Source: Marchantia polymorpha subsp. ruderalis | Lineage: Eukaryota > Streptophyta > Marchantiopsida > Marchantiales > Marchantiaceae | Assembly: GCA_037833965.1 (NCBI GenBank) | Contig: AP031354.1 | Location: forward strand, 30,978,001-31,042,000 | Direction: 5' to 3' | Length of the DNA: 64,000 bases | In this document: positions 56,012 to 64,000 of the stretch, one piece after another | Position numbering within the stretch: the stretch's first letter is position 1 | Layout of the letters: every line of letters begins with the position of its first letter | Notes under the pieces: model-generated | The model's database searches: none | The model's input: only the letters and a program-made list of their open reading frames with translations | What the model was told of the DNA's origin: nothing | Program-made: the position numbers and the translations under genes

Positions 56012-56812
56012 GGAAGGTGAGTGGCGCGTCCCCTTGCGCCCTTGGCAGGAACTTGCAAATCGGCACAAAAATGAAAGCAGGAATTGAAGAAGAGAGGATG
56101 AGGGGAAGGCGAGCAGCAGCAGCAGGGCCAGAGAAAGGGGGAGAGAGAGAGAGAGGGCGGAGACAGAGAGAACAAGCGAGAGCGAGAGCGCGCAGTGGAG
56201 AACGGCTTTGGGGCTTTAGGTTTAGGGTAGCAGGAGCACAGCAGCGGCAGCAGCAGGAGGCATACCAGCCCTGACGTGATCGAATCATGGCGCATTTTGT
56301 TATCTTTTCCTATGATAATCACTCGCATGAGAGATGAAGGAATAAGAAATGAAATAAAAAAATAAAACCAATGAATCAAATGGATAAAAAAAAACTTGAA
56401 TAAAAAGACAAAACTAAAGACTCTGAAGAATGATCTGAACAGTTGATCTTTGAGCCAATGTGGAGATTATTTTTTTTAATTATAAATGATCATGGATAGA
56501 TAAATATGACTCTGAAGTATGATCTGAACCGTTGATCTTTGTATCAATGTTGGGATTTCTCTTCGATTCTAAATAATCATGGATAGAAACAGAAACATTT
56601 AGAATTAAGCAATCAGGTTAGAAATTATTATTTATTATGCACTTTTTTTTTCTATTTTAAAAATGGTACTCATGCAGTAAATTTGCATCTTTTTGAATAG
56701 ACTTGGCTATAGAATCCTGCAAGAATTGAGCCCAAGATAATCTGGAGTTATACACATTTGATAACTCGATTCTTGACTGACCGTCAGTCGAGATCATATC
56801 CTTCCTCAGTGA
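56012..56812 (-). repeat. Diverged SIN3-leader copy, 5S stub and AT spacer (U5)
   Basis: 5S stub 56260-56287. Confidence 0.6.
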
Positions 56813-57328
56813 CTCTAATCGATAGAAGTGTGGCCTTAGGTATTTATTTTAATATGTTAACTTAGTTATTTCTTCATGGATTCAGTTTCTATGTCTTTCT
56901 TTCTTTATATCTTCTGTAATCATTTCTTCACGATTTCGATTAATTTTTATTATTTTTTTATGTCACTGTTTCTCTAAATTTTCGTAATTTTATTTATTTT
57001 AATGCAATCATTTCTTTACATTTGACTGATTGAATAATTTCTGAAATTTTCTCTTTAGATTTTACTTTTTTATTTTTCATGGAATTGTTTTTTAATGTGC
57101 TTGTTTCTTTCTGAATATGTGATTATATATTTATTATTTTCTTAATTATCTCATGATAATTAAGAAAATAAGATAACAAAACCCCCCGGGTGCCTTTCAT
57201 CGACGTGATGTCCATCACGTCCGGACTGGTGTAACCCAGATCCGATAAGACCGCTGCGGTTAAGCGCCCTTGGCACGGAAGAGGTCTGGGATGGGTGACC
57301 TCCACTCCGTGGAACTTCCGCAGATCAT
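56813..57328 (+). repeat. 5S-like module 5 (U5)
   Basis: Core 57235-57328, T-run downstream interrupted by tattatta. Confidence 0.75.
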
Positions 57329-57415
57329 AAACATAAAAAAGTTCCTAAACTCCTTTTCGTTTTTTTTTTTTTATTATTATTTTTTTTTTAAAATTTTATA
57401 AGAGGGATGGATTCT

Positions 57416-57527
57416 ATGAATGCGACCGTGGCCCCTCGGACCCTCGTACATACGAGGTACGATGTCAACAGTATGAGGTACGGAGGATGTGCGACCGTGG
57501 CCCCTCGGACCCTCGTACATACGAGGT
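57416..57527. repeat. 69-bp array 4 (U5), 1.6 repeats
   Basis: Carries 'gtcaacagtatgagg' and 'ggatgtgcg', the markers of array 2, not of array 4 in U1-U4. This suggests exchange between array positions. Confidence 0.9.
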
Positions 57528-58112
57528 AAAATTCAAATTCAATATTCAAAATCTCCAGAAACGCCTTGTACACGTGCTCCTCCGCTGAAAATCGTGTCTT
57601 GACTTTGTTGATAAAGTTGATGGTCTGATCAGAGGCCGAAGAACCTTCCTCCCTTGAACGCTTCATCCTCCTTCGCCCTTCAGAAACACAGCTCACTTCT
57701 ATGAACACAGCTGGAACTCAGCACGAAATTGAAACAAGATTTTTGAAACGAGTCGATTGAGGAGGGAGAGCGTCTTACCTCCCCTTGCGCCCGCACAGGA
57801 TCGAGACGAGCGTCAGGAGGACAGGTGGCGCGTCCCTTCGCGCTATGGACCAGATGACACTACCCAAGACTTTCAAAGGCAGCAGGAACTTGGACAGCAC
57901 AAAATTGAATGCAGGAACTTGGATTTTAGCAAATTGGAAGGTGAACGCGTCTTACCTTCCCCTCGCGCCCGCCGTGCCAAGAAAAACCGCTATGCTGTTG
58001 CGCTTCTGGCTGGTTGACGAGCGGAAACACGAAAGGCTGGAACGAGACGAGAGGAGGAGCGAGTGCGAGACGAGCGAGAGCGCGCAGTGCCGAGCGGTTT
58101 AGGGTTTAGGTA
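57528..58112 (-). pseudogene. SIN3-like promoter, leader and first exon (U5, copy b)
   Basis: Coding part 57547-57666. Has NFINK as in copies a but FLEIL as in copies b, a mosaic. Telo-box at 58098. Confidence 0.65.
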
Positions 58113-58117
58113 TAGGG

Positions 58118-59500
58118 TCACTCAGAAAAGACATGAATTCCACCCCTAAAACCCCCAGGGAGAGCGGGAGGCAGGGAGGGAAGACCTGAGCCAGGCGTGC
58201 AAGCCTCCGCTCGCCCAGACCCAGGGGTCAGAGGACTAATTTCAATAAACTCCAATCCATTGCCATCAGGATCGCAACAGAATATTGAGGGCACCATGCA
58301 GTGCTGGTACGGTATCCCTTCAAAAGAGAAATGAGGGTGTACGTTATAGCAAAGCTTGTAGTCTGAACCACATCAAATCGTGTTTATATACAACTGCAAA
58401 CACATTAGAAAATTCAAGGTCAGCCTAAAATCCCAGTTTGCAACTACTATATGCTCACCTGCTTTCTCAAGTGTTTGTCGAAGACCTTCAACATTCTTGC
58501 AGTTAAAGCATGCATGTCTGTCGAAACCATCATGCCCAGGCCGACCGTGAACTGGATCAGGGTTGGGAACCTCCATGATATGAATACCCTCAGCTCCCAA
58601 AAGTAACCAAGCTCCTCTATACGGAAGCTCTGGTCTATCTGGACTAGTCATCAAACCTATTGGAATGAATAAAAGATGGTTAGCTATTTGATGAAAGCGG
58701 TTCGTTACTCACAGATTGCTGGAATGCATCCTTCGCTGTATTTCATTTCCTCCTATGTCTAAGACTGACATAACTGTCAAATTAAACGGTACACATACCC
58801 AAAAGTCCACAGTAAAAATCCAGCGATTTCTCCAGGTTCTCGCAACGAAAGGCGACATGATTCAGCCCTTTGAACTGGACTGCAATACCCAAACGCACGT
58901 AGAATCACTTCGCAGCCATCCATGCACTAGTTGATTGAATAAGAAGAATGACATTGTTTCATGAATAGTATTCATATTGATGAATCAAATATATCTGCAA
59001 GTTTTTCCATCGATCGAGTTTGGCACCAATTTCTTTCCCTTGATAATATGGAACAAATGAATGAAAACAGACATGATTGTATGTGACTACAATAAAATTT
59101 ACTTACAATTGGTCGACTGTGACAATCTACGAATGAAAATTTGCTGAAAATTTATCTATAAATGCTGAAAATGATGACAAACTTCACAGGTGTGGAATAG
59201 AAACGTACATGAAGGAGAAACCGTGAGAGATTTCGAGTGAACATCTGCAGGCTCTTTTGAAGATTTTGTATCTTTGAAGGTTGGAGGTGCTTCCTCTTCA
59301 GTATTTTCCATCGGCAAATTCATGAAGTCTACACTGTTGTCGCGTTGAAATTTCTCCTCGGGTAGAGACACACCATGAACTGCCCCACGGGAGCCCAGGT
59401 CATGCTCAGTGGACACAGATCCTTCTTCCGCTCTTCCTTCGTCCTTCAACATGTCCAATTCTTCAAGTTGATGGTTCTCCGCTGCTATGGCAGTTTTCAT
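58118..59500 (-). CDS. Glyoxalase I-like gene, five exons, U6
   Basis: Exons A 59209-59500, B 58799-58879, C 58713-58752, D 58459-58643, E 58118-58317. One amino-acid change, Gly176 to Asp in GRPGHGGFDRH, five residues before the predicted metal ligand His181; otherwise intact. Confidence 0.75.
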
Positions 59501-60222
59501 GAGTTTTTATGTGCCAGTGGAATGAGGTATGAGGTAGCTGATCCCTGCCCCTGCCCCTGGGTCTGGGCGAACGCAGGCTTCCAGGCCTTCCTCATTTCCT
59601 CCCTTCTTCCCTGCCTCCCGCTTGCACGCCTGCTCAGTTCTTCCCTCCCTCCCTCCCTCCCGAGCCCCCTCCTGGCATTTCGCCCCTCTTCCTTACGACC
59701 GAAATCGAAACACGCCCACTCCGCCTCTCGCTTTTCTCTCCTGCGCCCCTCCTCCCTGCTCCCGGATCGGACCCTCCTCACAAACGACAGCAAAGAGACA
59801 CTCCTCACAAACGACAGCAAAGAGACAGTGGCAGACGGCGCTTGTAACTCAGGTGACTACTGGAACAGAATGGACGACTGGACCCTGATGCGGCTGAACT
59901 GCACCTCACCCCATATATATAGGTCGTCTGTGCTACGTCCTCCGAATGAGGTAGCTGATCCCTGCCCTGCCCCTGGGTCTGGGCGAGCGCAGGCTTCCAG
60001 GCCTTTACTCACTTCCTCCCTTCTTCCCTGCCTCCCGCTTGCATGTCTTCCTTCCCTAACTCCCGCTCCCCCCCCCCTCCTCGTCACTAAAGGCTCAACA
60101 CTTTTGGGGGAACGCGAGGGAGCTGATCCCAGCCCCTGCCCCCCGCTGCCTTCCGCGCATCGCTCACTTCCTGCCTCCCGCTTGCATGCCTGGCTCAGGT
60201 CTTCCCTCCCTGCCTCCCGCTC
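58162..60222. mobile_element. Inverted-repeat-bounded glyoxalase block (U6)
   Basis: Arms from 58162 and to 60222. Contains the private 27-bp duplication at 59774-59827. Confidence 0.5.
59774..59827. repeat. 27-bp tandem duplication private to U6
   Basis: ctcctcacaaacgacagcaa plus agagaca occurs twice in a row; U2-U5 have it once. It lies between the glyoxalase ATG and the TATA-like run. Confidence 0.95.
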
Positions 60223-60990
60223 AATCATGTGAAAATAATAATGTGAAAACAAACAGAACACAATTCATTTCATTTAAGTTCATTGACGATGTCTTCATTC
60301 AGTGGCCAGTCACGGTCCCTCGATTCTTGACTGACTGGTGACTAACCCCACGGTTTATTCCGTCCGTCGTCAATCACAGTCCCTCGATTCTTGACTGACT
60401 GTGAGTCGTCAGTCCAGTTCATATCCTTCGTCACGATATGAACTCCACTTGACGACTGACTGCAGACCGTCCCCCGGACGTTTCAAGATTCGTGCCGGGC
60501 GCAAGGAGGCATCATTCGGACGCCTCTAGATTCCTGTCGGGCGCGAGGAGACGCTCGTTTCACGGTGTCTGGAACCCAGCCGGGCGCAAGGGGAATTTAT
60601 CGGACTCGTCCAGATTCCTGTGGGGCGCGAGGGGGCATCCCTCGGACGCCTCTAGACACCTGTCGGGCGCGAGGGAACGCGCGTTTCACGGTGTCTCCAC
60701 CCTCACTGACTGCAGACCGTCCCCGGGACGTTTCAAGATTCCTGCCGGGCGCAAAGGGGCATCCCTCGGACGCGTCTATAAGCAATCAGGTTAGAAATTA
60801 TTATTTATTATGCACTTTTTTTCTATTTTAAAAATGATACTCAAGCAAAAAATTTGCATCTTTTTGAATAGACTTGGCTATAGAATCCTGCAAGAATTGA
60901 GCCCAAGATAATCTGGAGTTATACACATTTGATAACTCGATTCTTGACTGACCGTCAGACGTTAGTCGAGTTCATATCCTTCCTCAGTGA
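60223..60990. repeat. TCAGTC tract, 42-bp minisatellite and repeat R (U6)
   Basis: Nested palindrome 60404-60457; repeat R 60784-60940. Confidence 0.85.
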
Positions 60991-61506
60991 CTCTAATCGA
61001 TAGAAGTGTGGCCTTGGGTATTTATTTTCAATATGTTAACTTAGTTATTCCTTCATGGATTCAGTTTCTATGTCTTTCTTTCTTAATATCTTCTGTTATC
61101 ATTTCTTCACGATTTCGATTAATTTTTATTATTTTTTCATGTCTCTGTTTCTCTACATTTTCGTAATTATATTTATTTTAATGCAATCATTTCTTTACAT
61201 TTGACTGATTGAATATTTTCTGAAATTTTCTCTTTAGATTTTGCTTTTTTATTTTTCATGGAATTGTTTTTTAATGTGCATGTTTCTTTCGGAAAATGTG
61301 ATTATATATTTATTATTTTCTGAATTATCTCATGATAATTTAGAAAATAAGATAACAAAACCCCCCGGGAGCCTTTCATCGACGTGATGTCCATCACGTC
61401 CGGACTGGTGTAACCCAGATCCGATAAGACCGCTGCGGTCAAGCGCCCTTGGCACGGAAGAGGTCTGGGATGGGTGACCTGCACTCCGTGGAACTTCCGC
61501 AGATCA
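60991..61506 (+). repeat. 5S-like module 1 (U6), full-length core
   Basis: Core 61414-61506. Unlike module 1 of U2-U5 the core start (ggtgtaacccagatcc) is present, so the shortened form is derived. Confidence 0.75.
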
Positions 61507-61587
61507 TAAACATGAAAAAGTTCCTAAACTCCTTTTCGTTTTTTTTTTCTTTAATTTTTTTTTATTTTTCAAGAGGGGTCGATTCTA

Positions 61588-61832
61588 TGAATGCGACCAT
61601 GGCCCCTCGGACCCTCGTACATACGAGGAACGATGTCAACAGTACGAGGTACGGGGGATATGCGATCGTGGCCCCTCGGACCCTCGTACATACGAGGTAC
61701 GATGTCAGCAGTACGAGGTACGGAGGATATGCGACCGTGGCCCCTTGGACCCTCGTCCATACGAGGAACGATGTCAGCAGTACGAGGTACGGAGGATATG
61801 CGGACCTGGGCCCCTCGGACTATACGAGGTAA
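61588..61832. repeat. 69-bp array 1 (U6), 3 repeats plus a part
   Basis: One repeat carries 'ccccttgg' in place of 'cccctcgg'. Confidence 0.95.
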
Positions 61833-62383
61833 AAATCTGGCGCTGCCCCTGGCGCATTCCTGGGAGTTCGGCAGTCCCTTTGTTCGGAAGCGAGGGAGGA
61901 AAGGAGGAAAGGAGGAAACAAATTGAACCCGGCCGGGCGAAATGGGGATCTCCCGGACGCGCCCGGGTTCCTGGGGGGCGCCAGGGGACACGCGTCTCGC
62001 GGTGTCTTGAACCCGGGCGGGCGCAATGGGGGTCTCTCGGATGCGTGTAGAATCTTGTCGGGCGCAAGGGGGATCTCCCGGACGCGTCTCGATTTCCTTT
62101 CGCCAAGGACTGGTCTATCAGAAGTGTGCCAGGTCCCAAGGCCCAAGTTCGTTCCTGTACCAGGGCACCCTCTTCTTGCTGGTTTTGGGGCGCAAGGCCG
62201 TCCACTAACTGCCTTCCTGGAGAACTCTATATATTTCAGAATATTTCAACGCTTTGGATCATGCCTAAGAGTAAGAGCATTGGTTATGTTATGACCAGAG
62301 CTTCAACTCCAATGATTGCATACCCTTGAATCGGCCTTGGAAGAGTTGGCTTATGCCGAGCACACAGCCCTACTGTGCGTAGT
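61833..62383. repeat. GC-rich segment 1 with unidentified tail (U6)
   Basis: 42-bp-type repeats about 61924-62099; the tail has private substitutions (catgcctaagagtaag). Confidence 0.8.
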
Positions 62384-62571
62384 CTCTAATCGATGGAAGT
62401 GTGGCCTTGGGTATTTATTTTCAATATGTTAACTTAGTTATTTCCTCATGGATTCAGTTTCTATGTCTTTCTTTCTTTATATCTTCTGTAAGACCGCTGC
62501 GGTGAAGCGCCCTTGGCACGGAAGAGGTCTGGGATGGGTGACCTCCACTCCGTGGAACTTCCGCAGATCAT
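62384..62571 (+). repeat. 5S-like module with internal deletion (U6)
   Basis: Leader 62384-62488 is joined directly to core position 'agaccgctgcgg' at about 62489; the core continues to 62571. The A-box and C-box regions are kept but the core start is lost. Confidence 0.8.
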
Positions 62572-62651
62572 AAACATGAAAAAGTTCCTAAACTCCTTTT
62601 TGTTCTAATTTTTAATTTTTGGTTTGATTTTTAATTAGGAGGGTCAATTCT

Positions 62652-63375
62652 ATGAACGCGACCGTGGCCCCTCGGACCCTCGAACATACGAGGTACGAGG
62701 TCAGCAGTACGAGGTACGGAGGATATGCGACCGTGGCCCCTCGGAGCCTCCTCCATACGAGGAACGATGTCAGCAGTACGAGGTAGGGAGGATATGCGAC
62801 CGTGGCCCCTCGGACCCTCGTAGATACGAGGTACGAGGTCAGCAGTACGAGGTACGGAGGATATGCGACCGTGGCCCCTTGGACCCTGGTACATACGAGG
62901 TACGAGGTCAGCAGTACGAGGTTCGGAGGATATGCGACCGTGGCCCCTCGGACCCTCGTACATACGAGGTACGAGGTAGCAGTACGAGGTAGGGAGGATA
63001 TGCGACCGTGGCCCCTCGGACCCTCGTAGATACGAGGTACGAGGTCAGCAGTACGAGGTACGGAGGATATGCGACCGTGGCCCCTTGGACCCTGGTACAT
63101 ACGAGGTACGAGGTCAGCAGTACGAGGTACGGAGGATATGCGACCGTGGCCCCTCGGACCCTCGTACATACGAGGTACGAGGTAGCAGTACGAGGTTCGG
63201 AGGATATGCGACCGTGGCCCCTCGGACCCTCGTACATACGAGGTACGAGGTCAGCAGTACGAGGTACGGAGGATATGCGACCGTGGCCCCTCGGACCCTC
63301 GTCCATACGAGGAACGATGTCAGCAGTACGAGGTACGGAGGATATGCGGACCTGGGCCCCTCGGACTATACGAGG
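62652..63375. repeat. Expanded 69-bp array (U6), 10 repeats plus a part
   Basis: Contains a three-repeat block duplicated with a 206-bp shift (about 62799-63004 and 63005-63210), each copy with the same markers: tagatac, ccttggaccctggtac, and a 1-bp deletion in 'gaggtagcag'. Confidence 0.95.
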
Positions 63376-63987
63376 TAAAAATCTGGCGCTGCCCCTGGCG
63401 CATTCCTGGGAGTTCGGCAGTCCCTTTGTTCGGAAGCGAGGGAGGAAAGGAGGAAAGGAGGAAACAAATGTACCCGAGTGTGCGCCTCGCCAAGTAGGAG
63501 CGTTGGGAGCGCGAGTCTCGCGGTGCATTGAACCCGGCCGGGCGAAATGGGGATCTCCCGGACGCGCCCGGGTTCCTGGGGGGTGCCAGGGGACGCGCGT
63601 CTCGCGGTGTCTTGAACCCGGGCGGGCGCAATGGGGATCTCTCGGATGCGTGTAGAATCTTGTCGGGCGCAAGGGGGATCTCCTGGACGCGTCTCGATTT
63701 CCTTCCGCCAAGGACTGGTCTATCAGAAGTGTGCCAGGGCCCAAGGCCCAAGTTCGTACCTGTACCAGGGCACCCTCTTCTTGCTGGTTTTGGGGTGCAA
63801 GGCCGTCCACTACCTGCCTTGCTGGAGAACTCTTTATATTTCAGAATTGTTCAACGCTTTGGATCATGCCTCAGAGTAAGAGCATTGGTTATGTTATGAC
63901 CAGAGCTTCAACTCCAATGATTGCATACCCTTGAATCGGCCTTGGAAGAGTTGGCTTATGCCGAGCACACAGCCCTACTGTGCGTAG
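63376..63987. repeat. GC-rich segment 2 with unidentified tail (U6)
   Basis: In this copy the tail frame reads ...TLYISELFNALDHASE with no stop before FNALD, showing that the open frame extends upstream of the 45 codons seen in U1. It is closed after HASE. Confidence 0.75.
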
Positions 63988-64000
63988 TCTGTAATCGATG
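63988..64000 (+). repeat. Start of another 5S-module leader, cut by the window
   Basis: Only tgtaatcgatg-type sequence is present, the first bases of the AT-rich leader. Confidence 0.6.

Larger units (their letters stand above)
46210..58231. repeat. Macrosatellite unit U5
   Basis: Complete unit of 12022 bp. It has the 'aaag' variant only in its first GC segment (near 50087), one fewer CCCT in the CT-rich tract upstream of the glyoxalase gene, and a U6-like last 69-bp array. Confidence 0.95.
58232..64000. repeat. Macrosatellite unit U6 (runs off the window)
   Basis: Partial unit. The glyoxalase block is complete. After the first GC segment an AT-rich leader is fused straight into the middle of a 5S-like core at about 62489, removing the extra SIN3-bearing block seen in U2-U5. 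The next 69-bp array is expanded to ten repeats. Confidence 0.9.

Overview
This window is eukaryotic nuclear DNA, almost certainly from a land plant. The evidence is a plant-type glyoxalase I-like gene split by short GT-AG introns (46, 69, 141 and 329 bp), the start of a plant-type SIN3-like gene behind a TTTAGGG-type telo-box, G-box/TATA promoters and many 5S rRNA-derived segments. The very short introns would suit a compact genome such as a lycophyte (Selaginella-like) or a bryophyte; that placement is a guess.

The whole window is one tandem array of a unit of about 12.02 kb. Six units are visible: U1 1-10149 (variant, shorter, left end rearranged), U2 10150-22167, U3 22168-34192, U4 34193-46209, U5 46210-58231 and U6 58232-64000 (cut by the window). 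U2-U5 differ by few substitutions and by slippage in homopolymers and short repeats. U1 and U6 are more divergent and lack an internal block of about 2 kb.

Order within a typical unit (U2 coordinates): (i) a 2.04 kb block bounded by inverted repeats (10080-12120) carrying a five-exon glyoxalase/VOC gene on the minus strand; (ii) a palindrome-rich TCAGTC tract, a 42-bp GC-rich minisatellite and an AT-rich repeat (12121-12888); (iii) several modules made of an AT-rich leader, a 5S-like core, a T-run and usually a 69-bp palindromic minisatellite array, alternating with GC-rich segments and a SIN3 fragment (12889-17146); (iv) an unidentified exon-like piece and a long 42-bp minisatellite (17147-18783); (v) the best-preserved 5S-like copy, on the minus strand (18784-18903); (vi) two tandem G-box/TATA promoter copies, the first followed by a 30-codon ORF, the second by a 12-bp hairpin (19097-19947); (vii) a diverged copy of the SIN3 leader and an AT-rich spacer; (viii) a last 5S module, a short 69-bp array and the SIN3-like promoter, leader and first coding exon (to 22048), next to the following unit's glyoxalase gene.

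Most long open frames here are artefacts. The two minisatellites have periods of 69 and 42 bp, both multiples of three, so they stay open in several frames on both strands. The only sequences I accept as derived from identifiable protein genes are the glyoxalase gene (apparently whole in U2-U6) and the SIN3-like 5' fragment. Two other short exon-like pieces are not recognised. No rRNA operon, tRNA, CRISPR or autonomous transposase gene was seen.
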